DNA of 10,262 bases from an uncultured Eubacteriales bacterium (GCA_934702115.1 CAKUYF010000026.1:1-10262), one strand, 5' to 3'. Numbered from the stretch's first letter, positions 1 through 7,628 are shown. Numbers and translations: made by a program. Notes: generated by a model not told the origin, from the letters alone.

Positions 1-76
1 GGTACGCCCGGAGGGATTCGAACCCCCGACCTTTTGGTTCGTAGCCAAACACTCTATCCAGCTGAGCTACGGGCGC
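1..76 (-). tRNA. tRNA-Arg(ACG)
   Basis: Read on the minus strand, this forms a full cloverleaf. The acceptor stem pairs GCGCCCG with CGGGCGT, its first pair being a G-U wobble. The D arm has TAGCTCAGCTGGATAGAG, the anticodon arm is TTTGG-CTACGAA-CCAAA, and the T arm contains GGTTCGAATCC. The anticodon is ACG, so it should read CGU/CGC/CGA arginine codons after A34-to-inosine editing by TadA. The discriminator base is A. The CC of a genome-encoded CCA is visible at positions 2-1; the final A would lie just outside the window. Confidence 0.96.
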
Positions 77-93
77 TTAAACATTTCAAAAGA

Positions 94-122
94 ATTATAT
101 CACGTTATTTTTAGAAGGTCAA
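94..122 (-). promoter_or_regulatory. Sigma-A promoter of the tRNA-Arg gene
   Basis: On the minus strand there is a -35 TTGACC (117-122), a 17-base spacer and a perfect -10 TATAAT (94-99). The -10 is preceded by TGA, an extended -10 element. The tRNA 5' end is at 76, so transcription would begin about 10 bases before it. It is divergent from the rpsF promoter at 172-200. Confidence 0.85.
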
Positions 123-171
123 GAGAAAATTTAAAATTATTTATAATTTTTTAAGTTTAAAACAATATTAC

Positions 172-200
172 TTGACTATTCAAATCTTTAATGGTAAAAT
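172..200 (+). promoter_or_regulatory. Sigma-A promoter of the rpsF-ssb-rpsR operon
   Basis: TTGACT (172-177), a 17-base spacer and TAAAAT (195-200). The predicted start is about 207, giving an mRNA leader of roughly 85 bases before rpsF, which is long enough to hold the hairpin described at 225-280. Confidence 0.8.
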
Positions 201-224
201 TCTAAATGGTTAATTTAATACCAA

Positions 225-280
225 TCCTTACTTCGAATGTTTCTTTATATAGAAATGCCGAGGTCTAATGTCCAAAAGGA
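225..280 (+). promoter_or_regulatory. Probable S6:S18 ribosomal-protein leader (autoregulatory mRNA structure)
   Basis: The leader can fold into a hairpin. CTTCG (231-235) pairs with CGAGG (259-263) and TTTCT (240-244) pairs with AGAAA (251-255). The internal loop holds AATG on one side and TGC on the other, so the trinucleotide CCG (258-260) sits at the loop-stem junction. A CCG in such a bulged hairpin upstream of rpsF is the known signature of the leader bound by the S6:S18 complex, which mimics its 16S rRNA site. TCCTT (225-229) can also pair with AAGGA (276-280), the first half of the rpsF ribosome binding site, which suggests translational repression. The fold was drawn by hand and not scored against a covariance model. 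Confidence 0.65.
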
Positions 281-291
281 GGTGCAAAAAA

Positions 292-579
292 ATGTCAGAA
301 AATAAATCATGTTATGAATTTGTTCTGGTGGTCTCAGTAAAATTAGGTGAGAAATCAGAAGAGTTGGTCGAAAAGTTTAAAAACTTAATTGAATCTAAAT
401 CAGAGCTTACTAACATCAATAACTGGGGAAAAAGAAAGCTTGCTTACCCAATAAATAAGGAAGCAGAAGGATTATACGTTGTATTTGAATTCAAAAGCGA
501 ACCCAGCTTCCCAAAAGAATTGGATCGTATAAGTGGAATAACAGATGGTATCTTAAGATCTATGATTGTAAGGAAATAG
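292..579 (+). CDS. rpsF: 30S ribosomal protein S6 (bS6)
   Basis: S6 binds 16S rRNA in the platform of the small subunit as a heterodimer with S18, which is encoded two genes downstream. The 95-residue product has the expected family length. It shows the N-terminal beta strand YEFVLVVSV and the hallmark block WGKRKLAYPI (residues 45-54) followed by EGLYVVFEF. The start at 292 is preferred over an in-frame ATG at 268 because AGGAGGTG (277-284) lies just upstream of 292, while 268 would put that site inside the gene. It is first in a three-gene operon and is probably autoregulated through the S6:S18 hairpin in its leader. The basic tail is short (RSMIVRK). Confidence 0.96.
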   Translation: MSENKSCYEFVLVVSVKLGEKSEELVEKFKNLIESKSELTNINNWGKRKLAYPINKEAEGLYVVFEFKSEPSFPKELDRISGITDGILRSMIVRK

Positions 580-600
580 CTTTAAAAAAGGTGGCTAAAT

Positions 601-1044
601 ATGTTAAATGTTGTGGTTTTAACCGGCAGACTGGTAGCTGATCCTGAGCTTAAGCATACTCCTAGCGATGTAGCAGTTACTTCTTTTACAATTGCAGTCA
701 CTAGGCGGTTCGCTAAAACAGGTGAAGACAGACAAACAGATTTTATAGATATCGTAGCTTGGAGAAACACAGCTGAATTTGTATGCCGTTATTTTAAAAA
801 AGGACAGCTGATCGCTATAGAAGGCTCTATTCAAACTAGAATTTACCAAGATAAAGAAGGAAACAAGAGAAAAGTGTTTGAAGTAGTAGCTAATAATGTA
901 CAGTTTATAGAATCTAAAAAGGAAATCGGAAATAATGAAATATCTGAAAAACCTATAGCTGAAAGTGTGGATTTGTCTGCGTATAGTAGCGGAAACGACG
1001 ATGATTTTCAGACTATTGAATCGGATGATGATTTGCCTTTCTAA
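601..1044 (+). CDS. ssb: Single-stranded DNA-binding protein
   Basis: SSB coats single-stranded DNA as a homotetramer during replication, repair and recombination, and recruits partner enzymes through its C-terminal tip. The OB fold covers about residues 1-104, beginning MLNVVVLTGRL. It includes the FIDIVAW block with Trp54 and the EGSIQTR strand (74-80). A short, low-complexity acidic linker of about 37 residues follows, and the protein ends in DDDLPF, the conserved partner-docking peptide. At 147 residues it is at the short end for Firmicutes SSB because of the linker. AAAGGTGG (587-594) is its ribosome binding site. It lies between rpsF and rpsR, the classic Firmicutes order, so its level is tied to ribosomal protein synthesis. 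Confidence 0.97.
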   Translation: MLNVVVLTGRLVADPELKHTPSDVAVTSFTIAVTRRFAKTGEDRQTDFIDIVAWRNTAEFVCRYFKKGQLIAIEGSIQTRIYQDKEGNKRKVFEVVANNVQFIESKKEIGNNEISEKPIAESVDLSAYSSGNDDDFQTIESDDDLPF

Positions 1045-1084
1045 ATTGAATTGAAAAAACTTATATGTAAGGAGGGACTGTATA

Positions 1085-1345
1085 ATGGCAGAAAAGGTCG
1101 AAAAAACTGAAAAACGCGATTCTAGAAATCGTAGATCAAGAAAAAAAGTATGTAGCTTTTGTGTAGATAGGTCTTTATCGGTTATAGATTATAAAGAACC
1201 AACTAAGCTTAGAAGATTTATTTCAGAAAGAGCTAAGATACTTCCTAGAAGAATAACAGGTACTTGCGCTCAGCACCAACGTCAACTTACTACCGCTATT
1301 AAGAGAGCAAGATACTTGGCATTGCTTCCTTATACTCATGATTAA
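1085..1345 (+). CDS. rpsR: 30S ribosomal protein S18 (bS18), zinc-type
   Basis: S18 is the partner of S6 in the small-subunit platform. The 86-residue product has a basic N-terminal extension rich in Lys/Arg. The core then runs from VCSFC through KLRRFISERAKILPRR and CAQHQRQL to KRARYLALLPY, all diagnostic of bS18. Cys23-x2-Cys26 and Cys61-x2-His64 give four candidate zinc ligands, so this looks like the metal-binding (C+) form rather than the zinc-free paralogue. The ribosome binding site AAGGAGGG (1069-1076) is strong. It is the last gene of the operon and is followed 26 bases later by a terminator; rplI and dnaB, often next in Firmicutes, are not here. Confidence 0.97.
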   Translation: MAEKVEKTEKRDSRNRRSRKKVCSFCVDRSLSVIDYKEPTKLRRFISERAKILPRRITGTCAQHQRQLTTAIKRARYLALLPYTHD

Positions 1346-1371
1346 CCATAGAGTAAAATACAATTGAATTG

Positions 1372-1406
1372 ATTGCTCAGCGAGATAATCGCTGGGCAAT
1401 TTTTTT
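1372..1406 (+). terminator. Rho-independent terminator of rpsF-ssb-rpsR
   Basis: A 12-bp stem (1372-1383 with 1389-1400, one T-G wobble) closes a GATAA loop. It is followed directly by a run of T (1400-1406). It lies 26 bases after the rpsR stop. Confidence 0.93.
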
Positions 1407-1520
1407 ATTTAATACATCTATAAGTTATAAGTGCAACAAAATACATTCTATATTATAAATTGATATATTATTGTTTATGTTAATAATTAATATTAAGAAA
1501 ATAAAAAATAATAGTTTTTA

Positions 1521-1548
1521 TTGACAATATATAAAAATATGCTAGAAT
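1521..1548 (+). promoter_or_regulatory. Near-consensus promoter of the 185-aa orphan gene
   Basis: Perfect -35 TTGACA (1521-1526), a 16-base spacer and -10 TAGAAT (1543-1548), with TGC immediately before it forming an extended -10. It is one of the two best-matching promoters in the window, which suggests strong expression of the gene at 1604. The preceding 1411-1520 is very AT-rich; apart from an imperfect direct repeat (1411-1430 and 1440-1458) I see nothing in it. Confidence 0.8.
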
Positions 1549-1554
1549 GGTAAT

Positions 1555-1576
1555 GGGTATTTAAATTAAATAACCC
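1555..1576 (+). promoter_or_regulatory. Inverted repeat at the predicted transcription start
   Basis: GGGTATTTAA (1555-1564) and TTAAATAACCC (1566-1576) are inverted copies with one bulged base. The repeat begins seven bases after the -10, so it covers the predicted +1. It could be an operator for a repressor, or a hairpin at the very 5' end of the mRNA that slows decay. No regulator gene is adjacent. The AT-rich centre makes chance possible. Confidence 0.35.
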
Positions 1577-1603
1577 TTACATTTATAAAGGAGGTAATTT
1601 ATT

Positions 1604-2161
1604 ATGGCACTTATTCGGACTGATTATATACCTAAAGAATACGTTCAAGTAGTAACGCCTTTGGCGAATAAGAGTGAGCAAATACTCTCAAGAGGAAGTA
1701 GTTTGTTTGAAAACACTCATGAAGGTATCAGGGAAAATTTAGAACAAAACTATTCTAAGCTATATAATGAATTTAAAAAGGTAAATGATACCTTAGATTA
1801 CAGATCGCATTATGAAAGCGCTGGAAGTGTAATGAACTTCATTAAAATGTGGCGTAAATTAGCAGATCCTATATATAATGCAGATAAAGGGTTGTTTGGT
1901 ACTTCTTTTACTTCTAACTATTGGAGTTTAGTAAAAAAGGTAGATGATGAAATTATAAAATATTATAACACTAATAAAAAGTTACCCCCATTTGAGGATC
2001 TTATTGAAGTTTATAGATTTTGCTCCGAAGTAGCAGAAATAGAAGTGAATAAAATAAGTAAAAATCCCACAAGCCCAACATTATATTTAAAGTTTTATCA
2101 TATAGGAAACTGTCAGCATATTTTAGGTAGAATTCTAAGTTCTTACAACAGCTATAAGTAA
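1604..2161 (+). CDS. Hypothetical protein, 185 residues, not recognised
   Basis: I do not recognise this protein. The 185 residues look mostly alpha-helical and soluble, with no signal peptide, no membrane segment and no metal motif. Segments rich in Tyr, Asn and Lys (for example ENLEQNYSKLYNEFKK, about residues 45-60) suggest helices, and a short Pro-containing turn (KKLPPFEDL) divides the chain near residue 130. Two cysteines near the C-terminus (YRFCSE, GNCQH) are not arranged as a known site. The start is firm: AAAGGAGGT (1587-1595) lies 8 bases upstream and a near-consensus promoter precedes it. Its expression signals imply a real, well-expressed gene. It stands alone between two terminators, followed only by a degenerate stretch, and is accessory rather than part of either housekeeping operon. 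Confidence 0.8.
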   Translation: MALIRTDYIPKEYVQVVTPLANKSEQILSRGSSLFENTHEGIRENLEQNYSKLYNEFKKVNDTLDYRSHYESAGSVMNFIKMWRKLADPIYNADKGLFGTSFTSNYWSLVKKVDDEIIKYYNTNKKLPPFEDLIEVYRFCSEVAEIEVNKISKNPTSPTLYLKFYHIGNCQHILGRILSSYNSYK

Positions 2162-2172
2162 TTAACTCGGCA

Positions 2173-2280
2173 ATGCAAAATTTACATTCATATGGTGCAC
2201 GAAAACAAACTGAATTTCTTATAATTGCTGATCCAAGGATATTCATAGAAAATCTAAACACTATTAAAAAATATTTCTAA
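2173..2280 (+). pseudogene. Short ORF of 35 residues, likely fragment of a broken gene
   Basis: The ATG at 2173 opens 35 codons (MQNLHSYGARKQTEFLII...), ending at TAA 2278-2280. It has no ribosome binding site. The frame is open from 2158, just inside the end of the preceding gene. It stops shortly after a run of six A (2266-2271), and a -1 shift there would join it to the next open frame, giving about 111 residues through 2507. This reads as a decayed gene, or the decayed 3' part of the gene at 1604, rather than as an intact small protein. No homologue is recognised. Confidence 0.3.
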
Positions 2281-2291
2281 AGATCGACGAA

Positions 2292-2507
2292 TTGACTTTA
2301 AACGACGATCAGTTTGATAAGCTAAAAAACAATGATGGGATTAAAGAGTGTTTTCAAGAAAAAGGCATTAAACGAATTAATGTATCTCAAAATATGTTTG
2401 AGCGCCTACGTGGAGGCAATGTAGACGGGAAATCACTAGCAAAAGTTTTGGAAAAGGTCTATGGACTACGAATTGTGCATGATAACCAGGATGTTCTATC
2501 TTTATAA
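2292..2507 (+). CDS. Hypothetical 71-residue ORF, probably a gene remnant
   Basis: The frame is open from 2268 to the stop at 2505-2507, but no ATG is available near its beginning. The only plausible start is TTG at 2292, with just a weak purine stretch (AAAGA) before it. The predicted peptide is mixed charged and helical; residues about 27-58 (INVSQNMFERLRGGN, then VDGKSLAKVLEKVYGL) vaguely recall a helix-turn-helix, though not well enough to name. It lies in the same promoter-to-terminator unit as the 185-residue gene, with a terminator 53 bases after its stop. Lack of a start and the adjoining fragment in another frame make a remnant the better reading. An expressed small protein from TTG is the alternative. 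Confidence 0.35.
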   Translation: MTLNDDQFDKLKNNDGIKECFQEKGIKRINVSQNMFERLRGGNVDGKSLAKVLEKVYGLRIVHDNQDVLSL

Positions 2508-2559
2508 GATTATTGAACTTATATCTCAGGAAATTTTACTATAATATACACCAAAGTAA

Positions 2560-2599
2560 ATACCATCTTAAATTCTACATTTAGGATGGTATCTTTTTT
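2560..2599 (+). terminator. Rho-independent terminator after the orphan unit
   Basis: A 14-bp stem (2560-2573 with 2579-2592, one T-G wobble) with loop TCTAC is followed by C and six T (2594-2599). The T run is on the plus-strand side, so it mainly stops transcription coming from 1604-2507. On the minus strand the same hairpin follows the PFOR gene by 17 bases, but with only a weak T-rich tail, so it may act in both directions at lower efficiency. Confidence 0.9.
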
Positions 2600-2608
2600 A
2601 TATCAATT

Positions 2609-5600
2609 CTATTCTTTAGCAGATGTATATTTATCAATTAAATTCTTAAATTTTTCAGGAAATAAATTTTTAAATAATTTATATCTTGTTTGAGAATCTA
2701 AAAACTCTTGAATCGAAACTGACTGATTGACGCTATCCAACTTTAAAGCTTCTCTTCCCTCTTCAACTCTTCTTGGATCAAATCTAAATAAATTCCAATA
2801 GCCAGATTTAACTGCATTTTTCGCAGAAAGAATTGAATTTTTCATTCCACCTTTTATACCGTGATTTATACAAGGAGAGTACGCAATTATAATTGAAGGT
2901 CCGTTATAACTTTCCGCTTCTACAAAAGCCTTTATACATTGATTGTAATCAGCACCTAGTGATACGCTTGCAACGTAAATATTTTCATAATTCATAACCA
3001 TAGCAGCTAGATTTTTCTTTGGAGTTTTTTTACCCGAAATAGCAAATTGGGCAACTGCTCCTTCAGGAGTAGCTTTCGATGCTTGCCCACCGGTATTTGA
3101 ATAGACTTCAGTGTCAAAGACCAAAATGTTTACGTTTTCTCCTGAAGCTATTACGTGATCTAGCCCGCCAAATCCAATATCATATGCCCAACCGTCTCCA
3201 CCAAATATCCATATAGATTTTTTTGAAAGTAAATCTTTATTATCTAATATATTTTTTAAAGTTTCAAACGGAATATCTAAATTTTCACAGCTCTCCAAAT
3301 ATTTTATCAAATTTAAAGAAGCTACATTATTTTCTTTTAAACTATTCAGTGAGTTAAGATATTTTTTACAGTAAATTTTAAGTTCTTCTAATTTAGTAAC
3401 TTGATTTATTTTATTTACTTCATTTATTAGTCGGTTCCTCAGATACTTTTTTGCAATTGCTATACCATAACCAAATTCGGCGTTATCTTCAAAAAGTGAA
3501 TTATGCCAAGCCGGTCCTTTTCCTTTAACAGTAGTATAAGCTGTAGAAGGAAATGAAGCACCCCAAATAGATGAACAACCTGTAGCATTTGCAATAATCA
3601 TTTGATCGCCAAAAAGCTGAGTTGCCAACTTCGCATAAGGAGTTTCTCCGCATCCTGCACAGGCACCTGAAAATTCTAAAAGCGGTTTCTTAAATTGACT
3701 TCCCTTAACCGTGGTTTCTTTAAATTTTATGTTTACTTGTGGATAATCATTTAAATGCTGAGCATACTCAAAAGCTTTTTGAGATTCTGTTTCATGATAA
3801 ATTTCTTTCATTTCAAGTGCTTTTTGTTGCTTCATTCCCGGACATACTTCGACACAATTTCCGCATCCCGTGCAGTCCTTTACTGAAATGTTTACCGAGA
3901 AATACAAATCAGGAATTCCAATCATATTTTTGTATTTTAATGAATCAGGAGCAGAAGACACGTCATCTTGTGATAAAGCGAAAGGTCTTATGACTGCATG
4001 TGGGCAAACATATGAGCATAAATTGCATTCTATACAGTTTTCCGGTTTCCAGCTTGGAACAAAGCTTGCTGTCGAACGTTTTTCATAAGCCACAGAGCCT
4101 AAAGGAACACTTCCGTCAACATAAGGTAAAAAAGCTGACACAGGTAGTTGATTACCCTCTTTTTTATTAATAGGTACCGCTACATTTTCAACATAATCCT
4201 TTATTTTATCATTTTCATACTTAAAGCCGGGATATTCATTTTCAATAGGTAAATACTTCCAATCATCGGGAATAATTATTTTTATTAGTCTTTTCATTCC
4301 CTCTTCTGCACATAGATTATTTATTTCTACAACTTTTTCACCTTTTTTACCGTAAGAATTTAAAATAGCCGATTTGATTAAAGAAAGAGCTTTGTGAGGT
4401 TCAAATATATTAATTATTTTAAAAAACGCCGCTTGAAGAGCAGTATTTACCCTTCCTCCAAGACCAAGCTCTCGGCTTATCTCAGTAGCATTAAGAATAT
4501 AAAAATTTATATTTTTTTCTGCTAACACTTTTTTTATTTTATTCGGAAGTAAAGCTTCCACATTTTTTTCATTTATATCAGAATTGAGTAAGAAAAATCC
4601 TCCGGGCTTTAAGTCCTTCAAAATATCATATTTGGATATAAAAGAAGAAGCATGGCAAGCTACAAAATCCGCTTTATCTATGTAATATGTGGATTTTATA
4701 GGCTCGGGTCCAAACCTCAAATGAGATACCGTAGTTCCTCCGGATTTTTTTGAATCATAAGAAAAGAAACCTTGAACATTTAAATCAGTATTATCTCCTA
4801 TAATTTTTATAGAGTTTTTGGCAGCTCCTACAGTACCATCAGAGCCTATACCCCAAAATTTACATGAATACGTACTTTTGGGGATCGTATTAATATTGTC
4901 TTGAAACTTTAAAGATAAATGAGTTACATCATCATTTATTCCAACAGTAAAATTATATTTTGGCGCTTGAGAGTTCATATTTTCATAAACGGAAATTATT
5001 TGCCCGGGAGTGGTATTTTTGGAGCTTAGCCCATATCTTCCTGAGTAAAGCTCAAGTTTTTTTTCAGTAATGCGGTTTTTCAAAGCCGCTAAAACGTCTA
5101 AATATAAAGGTTCCCCAATAGCTCCCGGTTCCTTTGTTCGGTCTAGCACTGATATTTTTTTTACAGAAAGCGGCAGCACTTTCAATAAGTGATTTTCAGA
5201 AAAAGGTCTGTAAACTCTTACTTTGATAAGTCCTACTTTTTCTCCTTTTGTAATCAAGTAATCTACAACCTCTTCAATCGTTTCGCATACAGATCCCATA
5301 GCAATTATAACTCTTTCCGCGTCTTTGCTTCCATAATATTCGAACGGTTTATATTGTGTATGGTACTTACTGTTCAGAATGTCCATGTAATTTTCTATAA
5401 ATTGAATTGATTTATTATAGTAAATATTGGAAGCTTCACGATTTTGAAAATAAACATCATCATTTTGTGCAGTTCCTCTAACTATAGGATGCTCCGGATT
5501 AAGAGATCTACTTCTAAATTCATTTAGTGCTGTCCAATCAAATATTTCTTCAAAATCCTTATAATCCGGGATACAAATTTTTTGGATTTCATGCGAAGTT

Positions 5601-6127
5601 CTAAACCCATCGAAAAAATGAACAAACGGTATGCGACTGCTTATGGTGCTTAAATGCGCTATTACAGACATATGAGCAGCTTCTTGAGGATTATTCGAAC
5701 ATATCAGTGCATAACCGGTTTGGCGGCAAGCGTAAACGTCAGAATGATCCCCAAAAATAGAAAGAGCATGTGTTGCAATACTTCTTGCCGCTACGTGAAT
5801 AACACTTGGAAGTAGTTCCCCAGCTATTTTATACATATTTGGAATCATTAATAATAATCCTTGAGATGAAGTAAAGGTAGTAGCAAGAGTGCCCGCGGAA
5901 AGAGCACCATGAATTGCACCTGCCGCCCCTGCTTCGGATTGCATTTCAGTCACCTGAACTTCAGATCCAAAAATATTCTTTTTCCCTAAAACCGAAAATT
6001 TGTCAACTTGTTCCGCCATAGATGAAGACGGAGTTATAGGATAAATTGCAGCAACCTCCGTAAAAGCATAAGCAACTTGTGCTGCTGCAGTATTTCCATC
6101 AACCGTAACTATATTTTTACCTTGCAT
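2609..6127 (-). CDS. nifJ: Pyruvate:ferredoxin (flavodoxin) oxidoreductase, single-chain
   Basis: This cytoplasmic enzyme oxidises pyruvate with CoA to acetyl-CoA and CO2 and reduces ferredoxin, a central step of anaerobic fermentation. The 1172 residues match the full-length homodimeric family. The N-terminal domain has YPITPSS (29-35), the TPP-activating Glu in EMQSEAGAAGA (about Glu65) and AARS with Arg115. Two 4Fe-4S clusters are bound by C698-x2-C701-x2-C704-x3-C708 and C752-x2-C755-x2-C758-x3-C762. The TPP domain carries the proximal-cluster cysteines C823, C826, C851 and C1086, and the GDGW motif (977-980) with SNTGGQ (1010-1015). No key residue is missing. The ribosome binding site AAGGAG (6138-6143) supports the ATG. 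It starts 24 bases after proS ends, so the two are probably co-transcribed. Also called por; some relatives favour flavodoxin. Confidence 0.97.
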   Translation of the reverse strand: MQGKNIVTVDGNTAAAQVAYAFTEVAAIYPITPSSSMAEQVDKFSVLGKKNIFGSEVQVTEMQSEAGAAGAIHGALSAGTLATTFTSSQGLLLMIPNMYKIAGELLPSVIHVAARSIATHALSIFGDHSDVYACRQTGYALICSNNPQEAAHMSVIAHLSTISSRIPFVHFFDGFRTSHEIQKICIPDYKDFEEIFDWTALNEFRSRSLNPEHPIVRGTAQNDDVYFQNREASNIYYNKSIQFIENYMDILNSKYHTQYKPFEYYGSKDAERVIIAMGSVCETIEEVVDYLITKGEKVGLIKVRVYRPFSENHLLKVLPLSVKKISVLDRTKEPGAIGEPLYLDVLAALKNRITEKKLELYSGRYGLSSKNTTPGQIISVYENMNSQAPKYNFTVGINDDVTHLSLKFQDNINTIPKSTYSCKFWGIGSDGTVGAAKNSIKIIGDNTDLNVQGFFSYDSKKSGGTTVSHLRFGPEPIKSTYYIDKADFVACHASSFISKYDILKDLKPGGFFLLNSDINEKNVEALLPNKIKKVLAEKNINFYILNATEISRELGLGGRVNTALQAAFFKIINIFEPHKALSLIKSAILNSYGKKGEKVVEINNLCAEEGMKRLIKIIIPDDWKYLPIENEYPGFKYENDKIKDYVENVAVPINKKEGNQLPVSAFLPYVDGSVPLGSVAYEKRSTASFVPSWKPENCIECNLCSYVCPHAVIRPFALSQDDVSSAPDSLKYKNMIGIPDLYFSVNISVKDCTGCGNCVEVCPGMKQQKALEMKEIYHETESQKAFEYAQHLNDYPQVNIKFKETTVKGSQFKKPLLEFSGACAGCGETPYAKLATQLFGDQMIIANATGCSSIWGASFPSTAYTTVKGKGPAWHNSLFEDNAEFGYGIAIAKKYLRNRLINEVNKINQVTKLEELKIYCKKYLNSLNSLKENNVASLNLIKYLESCENLDIPFETLKNILDNKDLLSKKSIWIFGGDGWAYDIGFGGLDHVIASGENVNILVFDTEVYSNTGGQASKATPEGAVAQFAISGKKTPKKNLAAMVMNYENIYVASVSLGADYNQCIKAFVEAESYNGPSIIIAYSPCINHGIKGGMKNSILSAKNAVKSGYWNLFRFDPRRVEEGREALKLDSVNQSVSIQEFLDSQTRYKLFKNLFPEKFKNLIDKYTSAKE

Positions 6128-6151
6128 TATAACAGTACTCCTTGAATTTAA

Positions 6152-7585
6152 TTAGTAAGCTTTAGCCCAATAAACATCATATTTTGCATTTTCTCCACAG
6201 TTTACACATTTATTAGAAATACTTGCAGTTTCGCTAGCAATACATCTTGAAGTAAATGATGTATTATCTTTTATTTCTTTCTCACATTTTTCACTTCCAC
6301 ACCATGAAGCACGTATAAATCCGGAATTCAAAGCAAGTTTATTAAATTCTTCTTTATTTTTAGCCTCATAAGTCATTTCATTTCTTCTGGAAATAGCTTT
6401 TGAGTACATGTTATTTTTAATTTCTGTTAAAAGTTTAGGTATATATTCCCCTAACTTATCTAAAGGGATAGTAACTTTCTCAAAGTTATCTCTTCTTACC
6501 AGTACACACTGATTTTTTTCTATATCTCTAGGACCTAATTCAAGTCTTAGAGGTACTCCTTGCATTTCATACTGAGCAAATTTCCATCCCGGAGTTTTAT
6601 CTGAGTCATCAAGCTTTACTCGGCAAATGCTCTTTAAATTACCTAATATCTCTTGAGCTTTTTCTTTTACTCCGCCTTTATGAATTGCAATAGGAACTAT
6701 AACTACTTGAACCGGGGCAATCGCCGGAGGAAGAACTAATCCTCTGTTATCACCATGGACCATTATAATTGCTCCAATAATTCGTGTAGTAAAACCCCAT
6801 GAGGTTTGATAAGCAAATTCCGATTCATTATTTCGATTTTGAAATGAAATATTAAAAGCTTTGGAGAATCTGTCACCAAAATAATGACTGGTTCCCGATT
6901 GCAGTGCTTTTCCATCATGCATTAAAGCTTCTATAGTATAAGTTATTTCTGCACCTGAAAATTTTTCACTTTCTGTTTTTTTACCTTTAATCACAGGTAT
7001 TGCAAGCTCTTTTTCACAAAAATCTGCATAAACGTTCAGCATTTGTTTTGTTTCTCTGATAGCTTCGTCAGCGGTTTCATGTACAGTATGACCTTCTTGC
7101 CAATGAAACTCCACCGACCTTAAAAAAGGTCTGGTTGTTTTCTCCCATCTTACTACCGAACACCACTGATTGTAAAGTTTGGGCAAATCTCTCCACGAAT
7201 GAATCTTTTTTGAAAAATGATCACAAAACATAGTTTCTGATGTAGGACGAATACACAAGGGTTCTTGAAGCTTTTGATCTCCTCCGTGTGTTACCCAAGC
7301 TACTTCCGGTGCGAAGCCTTCAACATGATCTTTCTCTTTTTGAAGAAGACTTTCGGGTATAAGCATAGGCATTGAAACATTTTGATGCCCTAAATCTTTG
7401 AATTTTTTATCTAAAATTGAAACTATGTTTTCCCAAATAGCATATCCATAAGGCTCAATTACCATACAACCTCTTACTGATGAATAATCCATTAGTTCTG
7501 CTTTTCTTACTATATCTGTATACCACTTTGCAAAATCTTCATCCATTGAGGTTATTTCTTCTACTAATTTTTTTTCTTTAGACAC
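6152..7585 (-). CDS. proS: Prolyl-tRNA synthetase, archaeal/eukaryotic type
   Basis: This enzyme charges tRNA-Pro with proline. At 477 residues it lacks the editing insertion of the longer bacterial type. Class II features run in order: motif 1 around residues 39-54, the proline-site loop RPTSE (113-117), motif 2 (RWEKTTRPFLRSVEFHWQEGHT, 146-167, written as the segment from Arg146 to Thr167), GTSHYFG (231-237) and motif 3 HGDNRGLVLPP (278-288, Arg281). An anticodon-binding domain covers about 295-390. The C-terminal domain has Cys429, Cys434, Cys460 and Cys463 as likely zinc ligands and ends in Tyr477, typical of this type. The start is GTG with AAGGAGTG (7595-7602) upstream, a slightly long spacing; Met14 has no such site. 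This type is common in Clostridia. Confidence 0.96.
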   Translation of the reverse strand: MSKEKKLVEEITSMDEDFAKWYTDIVRKAELMDYSSVRGCMVIEPYGYAIWENIVSILDKKFKDLGHQNVSMPMLIPESLLQKEKDHVEGFAPEVAWVTHGGDQKLQEPLCIRPTSETMFCDHFSKKIHSWRDLPKLYNQWCSVVRWEKTTRPFLRSVEFHWQEGHTVHETADEAIRETKQMLNVYADFCEKELAIPVIKGKKTESEKFSGAEITYTIEALMHDGKALQSGTSHYFGDRFSKAFNISFQNRNNESEFAYQTSWGFTTRIIGAIIMVHGDNRGLVLPPAIAPVQVVIVPIAIHKGGVKEKAQEILGNLKSICRVKLDDSDKTPGWKFAQYEMQGVPLRLELGPRDIEKNQCVLVRRDNFEKVTIPLDKLGEYIPKLLTEIKNNMYSKAISRRNEMTYEAKNKEEFNKLALNSGFIRASWCGSEKCEKEIKDNTSFTSRCIASETASISNKCVNCGENAKYDVYWAKAY

Positions 7586-7628
7586 CTTAAATTACACTCC
7601 TTCACTTAATTCGTATATTACATTATTA

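Noticed and set aside
268..291. In-frame ATG at 268 giving S6 eight extra residues
   Set aside because: The strong ribosome binding site AGGAGGTG (277-284) lies downstream of it and serves ATG 292; the extra residues (MSKRRCKK) are translated leader.
1411..1458. Imperfect direct repeat (AATACATCTATAAG-type units at 1411-1430 and 1440-1458)
   Set aside because: Two short AT-rich copies with mismatches and no link to any gene signal; below what I would call a functional repeat.
3739..4088. Open frames on the plus strand inside the PFOR gene
   Set aside because: They lie antisense to the cluster-binding region of a fully intact PFOR, have no ribosome binding sites and no recognisable product.
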